Positions 46,201-59,923 of a stretch of DNA of 64,000 nt are shown here, piece by piece. The notes beneath the pieces are model-generated. The model searched no databases. It saw nothing but the letters and a program-made list of their open reading frames with translations, and was not told the origin of the DNA. The first letter of the stretch is position 1. The number at the start of each line of letters is the position of its first letter. The stretch lies in assembly GCF_014805625.2 (NCBI RefSeq), contig NW_023998454.1, positions 3,335,645 through 3,399,644 on the forward strand, given 5' to 3'. Position numbers and translations under genes: made by a program. This stretch comes from Glossina fuscipes. Lineage: Eukaryota; Arthropoda; Insecta; Diptera; Glossinidae.

Positions 46201-47700
46201 TAAGCCTTAGGTTATGCGCAACAATTAATTCCGCTTTCTTGTTCCTAACAAAGTTTATCAAACGGTTTCAACATGTTGCAAAATAAAATGTTATCCTTTC
46301 CTTCACGCGTTTCAAGACATTGCGAAGAGAAATCGATTAGAGCTTGAAAGCTATTCTCTGATGTATCAAAAGTCAGGCTCGCTTTAATTCTTTGATTTCG
46401 CTTATCAATATGATGATGATGATGATGATGATGATGGTGATGTTATGTTGTACCTACTTTTCATTAAAGTAGAGTCAAAGAAGAAGAATACATTACCTGT
46501 AACGAGAGTATATTGTATTTTGCGAATATATCCAATACTCAGAAGAACTTTTTAAAATTGCTTTTAATATATCGAACCATCCAGAATGATTGCGATTATT
46601 ATTATTAGCTTAGGCATGTTTGTCCTTTTAATGTCTGCTTGTGTTCGGTGTACTTTGTAGAAATGGTAGACTGACGTGTTTCAAGTCATTTTAATACAGA
46701 ATGCACTGAGTCAGAACGTTTTTACGACATTTTTTTGCTTCGTACAAAAATCCTATTTTGAAAACATGTTTCTTGAAAAAAATTTCCTTACAAAAGTCCG
46801 TGAAAAATAATTTTTTGGCATAGCAAATGAATATGAAATGAGACCATCTTTTTAATTCTTGCTATATAAACGTTTGTGCAACAAAATCCCATGCGTGGCG
46901 ACGAAGTCTAATTTTTGTTACTTCAATAGGAAAATTTGTCTATGGTAGATAATTGGTATAGAGTTTTGCGGCGCTCGTTTTGGACCACGTAGGCACACTT
47001 TTCGTGTGCCTTTCATATAATGGTTCTCTTGAAAAGTGAGCGTTTAAACATGCTTTTATGAAGCCTTTGCATGGCCAAACGTTGCAATTTTTGGTATTTA
47101 ATGCAAAAACAGGTGGAGCAATTAGACGAGTTGTAGCGGGGTGTTTAATGGTCGGCCTTTCCAAAATATTTTAGCTGGTTTTTGTTGTTTTTTCTATTAT
47201 AAAAAATAAATAGTAATGGGATAGTAGTGTTGTAACGAGGTCAAAGCAAAAATACGACATATAAGTTAAAACGTTTTCAGACTCGCTCGCACACGCATCT
47301 TAAAGCATAAAATTGCGTAGATGTCGCTTTGTGCAGCCTTTGACACTAATATAATAACCCGTGTGAGTGAGTCCAGTGTGAAAGATTTGATATGGTTTAA
47401 AAAAATGCGAAAAAGTATTTGTTAAATGCAAGAAAAAAAAAAGAAGAAATCAGGCACTGATTTGTAATGTTAACAGAAATTTTGTGGGAACGCAACATAT
47501 GATGTACGTGGATAAAGTTGCTGTCATTTTGTTTGCTTTGTAACGATATTGTACAGGAAGAAGTGATATGTTTTTATAACCTTTAGGTATAGTCTGTAAG
47601 TAAGCAAGCATGAATACGAGTACGTACTTTAGAGCACCTGCAAGCAGACATTCTAATATCATCACTTATGTATATCGAGATTAACAAATGCTTAAAACAA
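43226..47700. other. AT-rich non-coding stretch
   Basis: No gene recognised. Frames of 111 codons (43926-44261) and 79 codons (45202-45441) have no familiar motif. A pure GAT microsatellite lies at 46411-46442. A small hairpin, GGCACACTTTTCGTGTGCC, lies near 47011. Confidence 0.5.
46411..46442 (+). repeat. GAT microsatellite
   Basis: About ten GAT units with one GGT interruption at the right end. Confidence 0.9.
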
Positions 47701-49799
47701 GTAGAAATATTACGAACGGAACGAATCTTGATCTATCTCTATTACATACAAGAAGTAAAAAAGTTGTATTACCTTTGATGTGAAGCTCAGGTAACTCCAC
47801 GCTGCCTGAAGCAGAAATATGAAAATTAGAAAGCGTTCTGTTAACTGTGACCCTATCAGTTGGTCAATGTTCGCATTTATCAAATCTTTGATGACTCTGT
47901 TATTTCTAAATGTTACAATAGATAGAGCATCACTAATATACCCTGATCCAGGGATATAATAACTAGTAACGAAGAAGGAAGTTTTGTTAAATTTGACCAA
48001 AGCATATCAGCCAACATTTTGGAACACATATATGTATATATATATACATCCGTATGCAAACATAGTAAGTCATGAATGGGGGGAAAAACACGCAACAACT
48101 AGGAACCCCAGGTAAGAAGCAGACAACAGAAATGGTTTAGCAGCATCATATGCATTCTATACCATAAACATAAACGGTGATAAATAAAGATGGGTATGTA
48201 CATAACTGTTTGGTTGGTAAATGAAAGGATTTAATGCTGTTTTTGTGTAACCGAAACGAACAAAAAAATATTTACATACACCGCAGATGCTACTAAAACA
48301 AAGAAAGCAATTTAAGTAAATAATATATGAGTATATAGCCGTAGGAAGGGGGAGATTCTCCATTTTCTAGGTGAAGGTACGTACGTACATCTCTATGCAT
48401 GCATACTCTCCCACTTCTGTAATATTTTCCACTAACCGTTTTTTTCAATCTTACTTAGATTATGAATTCTGTTGGGTAGTCTATTCATGAATGCAATCTA
48501 AAAAAAATGGAAGAGAAAAAACTGTGGTGGATAAAAAAAAAATATGCTGCTCTTTATAGAATGATGAATATTTTTCTGTAGAAAAAAGGGCTTACAAGTT
48601 TTAATCTCTTTTACACATTCTTTAAGAAAGTGAAGCAAGTTTTAAATATTGCTGTTTGCTTCTAATACCGGAGATGGTGATATTTCATAAAAATTAGGTG
48701 ATTTAACGGTTTCAAGAATGATGTCTGTTAGCCGTTGAGGGAATTCTCCACAATCTACACAATGTGTAGAAATTCAGTTAAAGTTTAAATGAACAAAATA
48801 ATATCGTATGAGTGGAGGTGATATGTCGTACGGTATGGAGGAGGAGTAGGTGGGAACGTTGCGAAGGTATTAAATGTTCACTTCGAAAATTAAAGGCTCT
48901 CTTATTTTGGTACCATCAACGATGGGCACGAATAGTCGAATAGATAAGACTCGCGTTTAACAAGTCAGGGCTCATTGGCGCGCTTGTTCGTAGATATAAT
49001 GAGGGCTTAAATCTAAAGTATTTACAGAAAGAGTAAGCACCCACTAGACTGTTGCGGCCACTTTCTATTTCTTTTTCTTTCCCCACCTCCTTCTGACGGC
49101 CGTAAGTGTTTGGTCATATTAAAAAAAAATAAATATTTAATTATTGGTGGACGCGAGTATGCCTCCTTTGCCCTTCCATTTGCTGCACCCAGAATAAAGC
49201 CTCTCGGAAACTTCATAAAATACGTACATTTAGGAAAGGAAAAATCAGACAAATGGGGGGTTGGCTGAGCGCAGAGCGATGTCTACAGTTTACACATAAA
49301 AGAAAAGCTAGTAAAGCAGGTCGCAGCCAAATAGAACTGTGAACGCAGTCAATGGGACTATAAAGTTGAAGTTGATATTCGAAGTCAAAGTCATTGCGCA
49401 ATCATGTCTTAACCTAGATTATATTTTTGTTAATCATCAATATTTTTCCATTTAATTCTACGCTAATTGTCTTTTTTTTTTAATGTTGAACTTTAATAAT
49501 TTAATTAATTAATTTATAGTAAGGTACACGAATTATATAACGGGGCTCATCGTGCCTAACACTATCGACCATTAAAAATGATCCTCGTCTTAGATCAAAT
49601 ATACAGCTCGTATTGTCACATTAAGTTATAGGTGGGATTTAATATTAACGCGGAACTAGAAACGATTTGCTGAATTGTCTGCATAGTATGATCGTCTACG
49701 TCCCGAAAATAATTTCGTTTATCGTCTTAATTTGGGCTTTACTTTCAAGTTGCTGTCGAATCGTCACAGTGTAAACCCCTCCAATTATTGAGAATACAT
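47701..49799. other. AT-rich non-coding stretch
   Basis: A 96-codon minus-strand frame (47710-48000) includes a 33-nt segment with good splice-site context (see findings). TATATATATACATCCG-type simple sequence lies near 48031-48050. Otherwise nothing was recognised. Confidence 0.45.
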
Positions 49800-49863
49800 A
49801 CGGTTACTCTCGTATGCGCCCAAATTTTTATACGCTTACTCTCGTAAGCAGCCAAAATTTTAT
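49800..49863 (+). repeat. two tandem 32-bp units
   Basis: Units 49800-49831 and 49832-49863 share ACG.TTACTCTCGTA.GC..CCAAA and a TTTTAT end, with a handful of substitutions. Confidence 0.85.
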
Positions 49864-52800
49864 ACAAATACTTGAAGAATTATTCTCCAGTTCGCACAAA
49901 ATAGTTTATCTTATAATTGAATGCATTCATTGTCTTAAAGTATCAAAATATAAAAGGCCGCACTTTGTTTTATCGACTATGAATATACGTTTTCATTGGG
50001 GAAACAAAGATTGCTTTCCTTCCATTGATTACAGTCGTTACTAACGCACATAAAATTGCTGTTTATAACCTAAAGATATTTTCCAATAATAAAAATCAAT
50101 ATGAAATCTAAGAACACATATCAAAGGATATGTTACAGGCGAAATAGAGAGAAAGAAAGAATAGGGTGAACAAAAATCAGCGCAATAAAGAAAAAAACGA
50201 AAATAAGAGCATCTTCAATTGTATTAGTAAGGAAGCGTTCGAAGCGATAATTGATGCGGGCTCTTACATAAAAAATATGTGTGATTAAGAAATTCACGTG
50301 AAGAAAATATTTTAAACGTGAGACGCGTCGTATTGACGTGCAAATCACAAATTTCATTAAAACATTGTGCCAGAGAGATGAAAGTGTGTGCTATATATGC
50401 ACGCATCATATCGGGAGCAGCAGATTTTTGGCTATTTTGCGCAGTTACTCTAGGATTAAGCATAACGTAGACGTAGAAATTTTTATTACTATTTCTGCCA
50501 GCAGTAACTTCCAATGTTTCTGCCGAACGTCCCTTTTAATTACTGTATTATTTTATACATTTTCTTTGTTTGAATTCTAAAAGATTTTAACGTATAACGT
50601 GTGCTCCAGACTTGAAGCTGATATTCGATCAGGACATTCTTTACATCATAAATCCACAGAAATTGACAGATTGAAGCAAAGACGTGCCTAGATGAGCGCA
50701 CTATTTAATGCTAACCAAGAATTAAATACGGACTTCCCTTTTCGAATGTAAAAAAACATATATATATTTATATTAAGGCTAGTAAGCGAAAGAAGAAAAT
50801 GAAGCACAAAACTTGAACATGAAAGTGCACTTCTATCTTGCTGAGATTGCAGACTAATAAAGCAAATATAAAACTATATAGTGTAATAAAAAAGGAGATC
50901 CATAACATATTTCAAAACTTTAAATATGTTATTTTTGAAAAGACAACCTTTGAAAACGGCACGCAGCATAACAAATAATTTTCAATTTTTTCATTCGGAT
51001 TGGTCATAGCATCTTCAAAGCGGCGCCATGTTAAGTGAACCTTAAAATGGTTTATTAACGAAAGGTTGCCTTTTTTTGGCGGTAAATATCACATTTTTAT
51101 TCAAATAGTCGGTAATTACAGAAAAACCAATGCTTATAAAAAATCCTACGCACTTCTTTAACTATAGACACGTAGATTTTGTAATTTTTTTAAAATTTTT
51201 TCTATCTAAATTTGCAACCAGCTATACTACGTGCGCAGTGTCTGCGGAATTGGTTGTTGTAATTTTTTACTAACTTTGAAAAAAAATTTGTTTTGAATAA
51301 TTAAATGTATCCTTAATGACTTCCTCGATTTTTATTTTTTTATTACCTTCTCTTAAGTATCGTGTCGTTTGGCTCTAACTGATAAAGTTCAAACCAGGAA
51401 GATTGAATCTTAAAACAATGTCCATGACTTTATACTAAGTTGAAACGATGAAGAACATATTAAAATAGAATTGTTAACCTTAAAGAACTTGAGAGAGTTC
51501 TCGCATGAAGAGAAACCGTCCTTAAAAACTACATTGGAACGACAAGTTCCTAAACTTAGTGCATTACGACATAAATCAAAAAAAGTATCCTAACTAACAA
51601 TAGTTGCCATATAGAAACCTTTGCGAGTCCCTTGGTAGTGACGAGTGTAAAGAAGTTTCAACTTATTTACGCATTTAAAAAAAAATGAAAGAATATATAT
51701 ATAAATATATATATATATTTAAAAGTTAAATGCTTAGGATTATTGGTTTTCTATGCGACAACAGCAGAAAAAAACAATAAAATATGTTATCATTTGTTTT
51801 TCGTTTTCTAGTAACTTTTTCTTGTTTTTTTTTTTAATAAAATAGATTACATGAACTTTTGATCAAAAACAAAATGTAATAAAATGTTTATATGCATGTT
51901 TATTTGCGATTGTATGTATGCGTTCATGTGTATGCTTGACATTGGCAATGTTTTCTGTTTGTTTTCTGCTAAAGAGGATGAACCATTTAAGAGACACTAA
52001 TGATATGCTTTAACATAAAATATTTTTGTATGACTGCTAAGGGAGTCTTCTTGTACTCACAAATAGGTCGTTAGTTTTTTTTTTTTTTTTTTTTATAAAA
52101 TATTGTTTGCTATATAAAATTGGTTTTATTTTTTATTATTTTTACACCCACCATCGAAAAGATTTGTGTTATAATCGATTTATCGGTTGATTTGTAACAT
52201 TCAGTGAAATATACGATTCTAAAACATAAGACATAGTACATAAAGCTCTCTCGTCCCTCTTGTTATGGTCCAAAAAATGGAGATTGACAAGTGAAACTTA
52301 TCGTATATGTTGCAAGTACAAGTTTAAAGAGGTGGAGGTATTTAAGATTTCAGTGCGAAAACTTTCTCTATCAGACCGCATTGGCATCTCAACATATCAA
52401 AAAAACTGTCCCCGATAATCTGCAATTTGAATAAATAGTAACGCAAAAAGTTGGCAGAAAAACAAATTATTCCTTGTATTTTAAATTTCAAGTTGAAAAA
52501 TAACTGTTGATGGAAGCAGCTATCGATCTGAAAGCGTGTCGAGCCCTTGCTATACCTGCGATTCATAAACTCATTGAAATTTTTATAAATTGCTTTAAAT
52601 TGGTGGGGACTAGAAATTCGGCTTAAGATGAATATGATGCATTTCTTACTTATTATAGTGGGATTTTACAAACCCTCACCAGAAATTATAAACATTTATA
52701 CATTTTGCGGTTTTTTGCTTTTGGCTGTAAAGCCATGAGATCGTTTTTGGTTTTTTCATTCAAACAAACATTTATGCGATTGTACATGTATTGGAAAAAA

Positions 52801-54490
52801 TAAAAGACAGCTTAATACTTCAAGTCGCTGTACATGTTTTTGTTTTTATGTATGTACTTAAATGTAAATAATTGCAAGCAAATATTAATTGTATAGTTAT
52901 AGAGTTTTTAGCTCAAGGTTAACGTCATATTCCCCATGGCGATGCGAATTCGTAAAAGCTCTTCAAACTTAAGTTTTGGCTGAATTACATGGAAGTGAAA
53001 TTATTAGCGAAATAATCACGGTAACAACTATAGTTGTTGTTTCAGATAGTGTAGTTTTTGTGCAAGTTGTTTTTTGAACAACTTTTTGTCGATGAATTGA
53101 TTCCTTCGCTGCCGGATTGGCATATTAGGGATTACATAGTGAGGACATTCATTCTTTTCGAACTACCACATAAAGTGGTCGGTTGGGTTTTCATAAACTG
53201 TGCCAAAAAAAATTAATTTTCGCGAAGTTTCTTAATAGTGAAGCCGTTGAGTTAATGTGGCCTCTAATCACAGAAGTTATTTTATTGAATTGCAAATTGG
53301 TCGTCTGTTGGGGATGTAGCAATTCGAACTGCAGACTATATAAGATTGTATTGACAACTAACCCAACTCGATCTATATGATATAATTCATTATCTTAGAA
53401 AAAGATTTTGACTAATAAAATCATCTATGTTTAGTAATTCTCTGGTTCTCTTCTCCTTCTTGTTTAACAATTCGAAATTTTTCGCAAATTCCACAAATCT
53501 AACGCCGCAGTTTTCAATTAAATGCCAATTTTGCGTAAACCATGAAGCTTTCTTTCTCAGAATGCCTTGAACTTCATAACCACATAGAATATTGTTAAAA
53601 ATGAAGCCTGCGTAAGATCAAATTTTGCGTAAAATAAACTAAGAGGCTATCTTCCAGCAGACAAAATCTTCGCAAAGTGGGAGGAAAGTGTAAAAAAAAG
53701 ACAAAGGATCGCTTGCGGCCATATTTTAAAATAAATACCTAACCAGTAAGAAAGATGAAGCTGACGCCTTTTTAGGAAGCTAATTAAAATGTATATATAT
53801 ATATAATTATAACTTCCCCTTCAGTTTAAAATAGAGACTCAGCATGATTAACAGTTGTTGTAGGTTGTAATCGTATCAGAATTTTGAGGGATTCAAAGCA
53901 AAGTTTCAGTGCGTAACTTTAGCTTGTAATGTAGTCTAAAATAGTTCTTGTCTTAGATTTAGATTTTTTTGTGGAATGTTCTCCGTTTTAGTTGACTTAA
54001 TGAGGCTTTATTAACTTCGTGGCATGAAAATTCGTTTATATTAGACATCCCCAGACGATGCCAAACTCAGTGCGCTATAAATGATTCTTACGCATAAATA
54101 ACGTACATCATGTAACCTTGAACGAGAGCGAAAATATTTATATGTTATTTAAAAAAAGAAAAAAAAAAATTAATTATAAAACTTACTGAACAATAATTTC
54201 ACTTAAAAGGAGAAGTTAATATTGAATAAATTTTCATTGCTTCTTAACGCAACGGGGATTTATATAATTATAATCCATAAGCTTTTGAAAGTGAATGTGT
54301 TTATACTCTAGGCAAGCGGTACAATCTTCCAATGGTCAAACTTCGTTTTAAAATAGATTTTGACCAATTAATTTCTTAGATAAACAATTAAATAAACCTT
54401 GTCGAAATTACGTTAGTTGCAGATATGGCAGTAAGCTGACGACACCCTGTGTGCATAACAGTAACTTATATATGTAGTACATACAAGTAT
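49864..54490. other. AT-rich non-coding stretch
   Basis: About 4.6 kb. A TA-rich run lies near 51693-51722, a T tract at 52075-52094 and a TA run near 53793-53805. Frames are all under 100 codons and unrecognised. Confidence 0.5.
52075..52094 (+). repeat. T homopolymer
   Basis: Twenty consecutive T. Confidence 0.9.
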
Positions 54491-54491
54491 G

Positions 54492-54523
54492 GCGGCGCAC
54501 ATTTGTTGTTGTATGCCGCCAAA
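54492..54523 (+). repeat. short GC-rich hairpin
   Basis: TGGCGGC (54492-54498) pairs with GCCGCCA (54517-54523) around an 18-base loop. It stands out in very AT-rich surroundings. Confidence 0.6.
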
Positions 54524-57500
54524 TAGCGCGGTGTTCAATTTGTTGTCAACTTACTATTACAATAATGTATTAAGTTTTTTCCATGAAAACATCTTGAGCT
54601 GTTTCCTTCTCAATAGAGTTTGAGCAATGTTCTGAAATAACATAACTATTACCTCTTAATTTCTAGCGCGTATTATGCGTTGTCAACTATTCAGTTAATC
54701 ACTGATTGCTCAGCCTAAGACTCATCGAATTAACACACCAGTAAGAATAGTAGTAGTAATCTTTTGATACACCCTTCAGGTTCAATCTGGACCAGCAAAA
54801 ATTTTTATAAAAAAAGCGCTTGAGTCGTCGCAACTGATGCCGTACGTATGTTCGCCCTTCGCGTTCCACACGGTTTGCATGTAGGCGGATATAAAATGGA
54901 GCACCAAAATAAGTCGTCGTTTGCCGCTCAGATGAAGTGGATAGTTATTGTGATATGCGAACTCCATTTCGCCTGTTATAGGCAAAATGCTGTTGCAACA
55001 GACAACTAAGTAACCGCGACAGTCATTTCAACATAGATATATATGGTGATCAAAGGTTTTTGGAGTTTTATGCTGCTCTTTGGACCGATGTGGTCCGTTC
55101 TTCGCTGGCCGACTAACGAATTTTGTTATATAATTTTGTATCGTAATCTGTAGCTGCTTAATCCTTCGCTCGCCATTTGCTCGACTAGTGAGAATTTCTT
55201 GACGTCGCCTATATTTCCTACGTGTAGAACTTACGCATTGTAGTTATGCTATCGAATGCTGTGAGTTACAATCGCTCATAAGAATGTATTTATTCGATTT
55301 CCATACCATCGCAAGGCCGCAAAGTAAGGAAAGAGGGAGTTCAACTTTTGGATTTCTACTGATGATATTAAATAATGAAAAAACAAAAGGGGACAAGCGG
55401 ATACCGCATGCGGATTGGGTGTGCATTTCCATTTGGTCTGTACATGTAGCTGTTACAAGCAAAATGGTAAAATTATTATACCATTTCCTCTTACTGGTGG
55501 GTAAATAGGAAATTTATTGTTCTCTCTTCTGAACGTCGGCAAATTTTATATAAATGCGTATATGTGTGGATATAAAAAAAGCAAATTTACACTTGGTCGT
55601 AAAGTGTATGTAAACGACCAACATATTCCCGTTTTAAGAGTACTTTAAGCACTTGGAGCAAAAGAAAAAAATGCAAAACAGAAACAAAAAGTAAAACTAA
55701 TTTACATACGCGTTCAGCGTAGATAGACACCGTAATAAAAATGAACATTTATTGCGTTTTCGCAAGAAAACATTTAATGTTGTTTTTTCTTTCCTCCCGA
55801 AAACTTGTTCAGAGTGTATGAATGTAAATGTATGCGTACGAATATACATGTTTATATGTGTATATTCTTAATTAAACTTTTCTTCAACAACACAAGACAC
55901 CGAAGAAGCAAAGCCAATTCATATATGAAAATTTTAGGTTATTTGGGTTGTTGTTGTGTATGAAAACAAACCATTTTAACTCTCCCTAACAGTTTATGTA
56001 ACTTTACTCAGTTAAACAGTTATAAACGGCGGTATGTGATTGCCAATAAGTTAAATGTTTGAAAATTCAGGAAATTATTTTGTGTCAAGATGTTTGTATG
56101 TTTGTCTTTTCTTGCCTTACGGTCAAATTAATATTGAAGTAAAGGACTTATCCTACAGTCCTTAACTTAAGCATTGGTATATATTTTGATAGTCCACTGA
56201 ATCCAATCATTTCACTGTAAAATGTTTTCCTATGAATATATGAAAGAACCTTTTTTGTGGGTATGGCTACGTTTCGAGGAAACAGTTTGTAACCGTTAGA
56301 GTGAGGTTTCGAGTAAACTTACTAGGCCTTTCCGCTTATAGTGTTCAAAACTATCTTTATAGCTATTTAACGAACGCAGGTGTGGATGTTAAGGCGAGTT
56401 AAGGTCCAGCCGAAATATCCGCACAGGACTAGCGAACGCAACAAGCCTGAAACGACTTGTCTAAGCGGGTCTCAGGTCCAGGAAGAATTATGCGTGACGC
56501 AATGTCTTGGTATCTTATCTTGTTGGCTGTTTCGCAGGCAGCGATGGTGATGTGGTTTAATCGCCCCCTTGTCCTTCTTGCCTCTCTAACATTCGTCTGT
56601 CTTCCACTCACTCCTAACAAAACGACGTTAAGGATTATTGCATAACAAAATTATTAATTATAATTTATTGCTAAGAGTGTGTTTCTCATTTCATATACAA
56701 ATCGATTACAACTTTTTGTTTAAAATTGCTATTAACTTTTTTGTAAGGCATAAATTCTGACTAAAGTTTTTATTCATTAAATGAATTTGTTTATTAAATC
56801 GCTTCGACAAAAATTTTGTGCATCTTGCTTGCCATTATCTCGTGCGATGGTTGCCTGTCTACAAAGACATGATGCTTATGTATTCATTCTTAAGTATATC
56901 TTGTTGTTTTAAACAGACCAATATTATAATGACTAGCTTCACTTCCAAGTTACAGCGTTCGTTTTTCTCTTGCATTAAAATTCATCATTGGTTTTTCTTA
57001 TGCTTGGAATGATAAATTGCAAAGTTCGCTTTCTCATCAAAGGTAGGTTATATATGTACATATATTACGACTTGTATGCATAAGTATATACAACTATAAA
57101 TATGATGTCTTGTCATTTACAGAAACTTTTTAAACCCTTTCATTTATATTAATACTTAGACACATTTTAGAAACTCTATGTAAACAATGAAACTAAAACA
57201 AGCCATAAATTTCGCTTCCCGAACGCGTTATTAATGAAAGTGAGAAATTTCTATTTCCCGGTTGTAATCGGTTTTAATTCTCTGCTATGCTTTTACTTTT
57301 CTTAATGATCTTATGCAAGAAGTTTATTTCTCACGAATTATTCTTCAATTTTCCAGGCATATATAATATATTTTCCCACATACATTTTTTTTTATTTTGT
57401 AAGTATTTTTTTCCTCTAATGACACTTTTACTTCTTGTCTACACTTCAGTCACAACTTTACCACTGCTTTACGTGTTCTCTTCTTTTCTCTCTTTCATAC

Positions 57501-57725
57501 CCTTGCCTCATTACGAAAAAACTCCATTATTTTCTAACTTTGTCGCTGGTTAACAGGACCAATTTTCACAAAATCTGAAAAAAGCTTTTAACTGAATAAG
57601 TGCTTTGCTGGTTATACAAAGACTAAATTGACTTGGTTTACAGAATTGATATTGACACAGAACACTATCCGTAAATCGAAGCGAAGTAGAAAGAAAACAA
57701 ATGCTTTAACTTGATTGCGTAAGTT
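54524..57725. other. non-coding stretch with GC-richer islands
   Basis: Islands at about 54780-55240 and 56390-56645 are clearly GC-richer than their surroundings. They have open frames of 60-70 codons on one or both strands (54782-54985 minus, 56457-56645 plus, 56429-56620 minus). No domain is recognisable. They could be untranslated exons, regulatory DNA or old transposon pieces. Confidence 0.4.
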
Positions 57726-58375
57726 TTTATACCCTATACCACTTGTGGTACAGGGTATATTACGTTAGTACGGACGTATGCAACACCCAGAAGGTCTTAA
57801 GAGAGACCCGCCTTTCACTATACCGATCGATTCAGAATTGATCTAAGCCTGCCTGTCCGTCTGGCCGGCTGTCCATCTGATGTCTGTCCATGTAAATTTG
57901 TATTCAAGCTACAGGTCACAATTTGTGAGATATTTCGATGAATTTTGATATAGTGACATGTTTTGACCAAGGGACAAATGCCATTGAAAATAATTCAAAT
58001 CGATTCACCACTCTCCATATAACGCCCTATTCTGAAAAGTCGTTATATAGAAAAAAATTGTAATTTTCAAAATTTCTGGGCAAAAATTGCCACGTAGTAG
58101 TATTTCGGCACTCTAAATTGGTATGAAAACTTAAGATCGGCTGGGGGAATTTTTGAACCCCCTTATATAGCGAAAACTAAAACTCCTACGACAAAAAGGT
58201 ATAATTTCCAATGCTTCATGATGGAAATTATGTCATAATAGTAGTAGTAGATAAAAAAATTAACTATGCCATATTTGGACCATGTCGGCTTATTTTTTGG
58301 TTCTTACCCCTTGACATGATCATATCAACCAAATATATTGCTGCAACGCATATGTTTTAGATAACTTTTCGTCTG
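57726..58375 (+). repeat. dispersed repeat of the GGTACAGGGTAT group
   Basis: It opens with the near-perfect palindrome ATACCCTATACCACTTGTGG..GGGTAT (57729-57758). Then come CAACACCCAGAAGGTC, a GAGACCC block, GCCTGTCCGTCTGGCCGG, and a region ending TATAACGCCCTATTCTGAAAA. The palindrome and the later blocks recur in order at 63567-63831 and, in part, at 32540-32690. No protein or LTR was seen. Confidence 0.7.
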
Positions 58376-59799
58376 ATCCCCGTATGTACATTTCTTTTAA
58401 AGACGGCGTCGGAGAAAATAATAGTGAAATAAATTTTGCTAGAAGAGCAGCCATTACGGATATTGTTGTCTACAATGCAAATGAATTGAAAACTTCATCT
58501 TGATTTGCAAAAAAGGAAAACTGACTAGAAAGCATATATACTTCTTCATATATAATTATATGGAGAATTGAAATGAGTTTTTGCTTTGCGTACAATTACA
58601 TGCAGGAAGTGTTTGTTGTTGTCCATACACAATAATTTGTAAATTTGTGTTATCGTAAAAAAAAATGTCGTTTTATAACAAAATTATGAACCCATAGAAT
58701 AGTCATCAACCAAGAAAATGTAATAAAAGTAGAAAAGAGAGGAAATTGCTTTATTTAAAATTAATTGTAAAAATTTCCAAAAAATGCAGCAATTATTATT
58801 ATTGATTTTATTACAAGAAAGCAATTAAAATATAAAGCGAAACATTTTTAATCTAATAATAATAAAATTGCTTCCTTGTATTCCCACAAGCAATCTTACC
58901 AACAATCATTCATCTATTTGTAATGGTATGGCTCACATCGAAAACTTCGATACGATGTGCAATGTTTTTACAAACACCGTTTCTCAACTTAGCAATGTTT
59001 TTGATCTCCTTGATTAATTTACAAAACCCATTACTTTATCTCTTGCATTCAGATCTATTAAAAGTCTTCAATTATAATTTTAGAATTCAGTCATCATTGG
59101 TCACAAGTTTCATATTTATCCGGATAAAAAGATCAACGTTTACCTATGACAAACACAATTTCTAAAGTGAAAGTGTGGGTCGTGAAGACAATACTCCTAA
59201 ACTTCATCTTTCTCAGAGAAACAAACGGAGCATACTTTTGTGCAAAACCTGTTTTGATAGAACGTTTGAAGCTTTCGTCTTAGATCACGTGATCCATGGT
59301 ACAAGGGACAAGGACAAAACCATTGCACTATACTTCGTTGACTATAAGCATTGTGTCTTTAAACCTTACTTTTTGTTATCGTCCACAACTATTTTTATGG
59401 TTTCATCTTATTCACATATGTACGCATTAAAATTGGTTTTCTTCTACAGTTTCCGAGCTACTGCCTAAAATATAAACAGTTCGTGCCGAAACAATTTTCC
59501 TCTTGAACCGATATTACCTGTTAAGTATCAATTCCGAATTATTTCTTATTATTACTATAGCTTTCTCTCTACTAATACTAATACTACTAAAGTTATTAGG
59601 CACATCCGTGGAGACTTTGAATCAGGACATATGCGCTTTAGTCCAATTAATGTTTCGTATGCATTTGATTTCATTTTTTTGTCTTCCTCACCCAAGGAAT
59701 GTCTACTATTCGCGTAACATGGTGACGGTCATAAATAAGGAAAGAGAAAAAGATAGTGGTGGGTATGTGCTTAATCGGTAAATATGTGACGTCTTTACC

Positions 59800-59923
59800 T
59801 ACTGAGCAGTCACACTATAGCTACGACCGAAGAATACTCTACCGTACTAGAGATTTGAATCCGCCAACATTGACTTTTTAATATAAAAACTGCTAGCAAT
59901 TAAAAAATTTTAATCCTGCAGAC
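59800..59923 (-). repeat. possible tRNA-like repeat block
   Basis: On the minus strand this has GGATTCAAATCTCTAGTACG followed by GTAGAGT, matching GGGTTCAAATCTCAAGTGCG and GTGGAGT of the SINE-like element at 27871-27897. Upstream it has GTCTGCAGGA and TTGCTAGCAGTTTTTAT, similar to parts of the block at 4.85-4.97 kb. Short matches, so tentative. Confidence 0.35.

Noticed and set aside
46411..46442. Asp- or Met-rich coding repeat
   Set aside because: A pure GAT microsatellite with no surrounding gene.
53183..53380. 65-codon frame with Cys residues near 53310-53335
   Set aside because: The Cys spacing fits no zinc-binding family, and there is no supporting exon structure.
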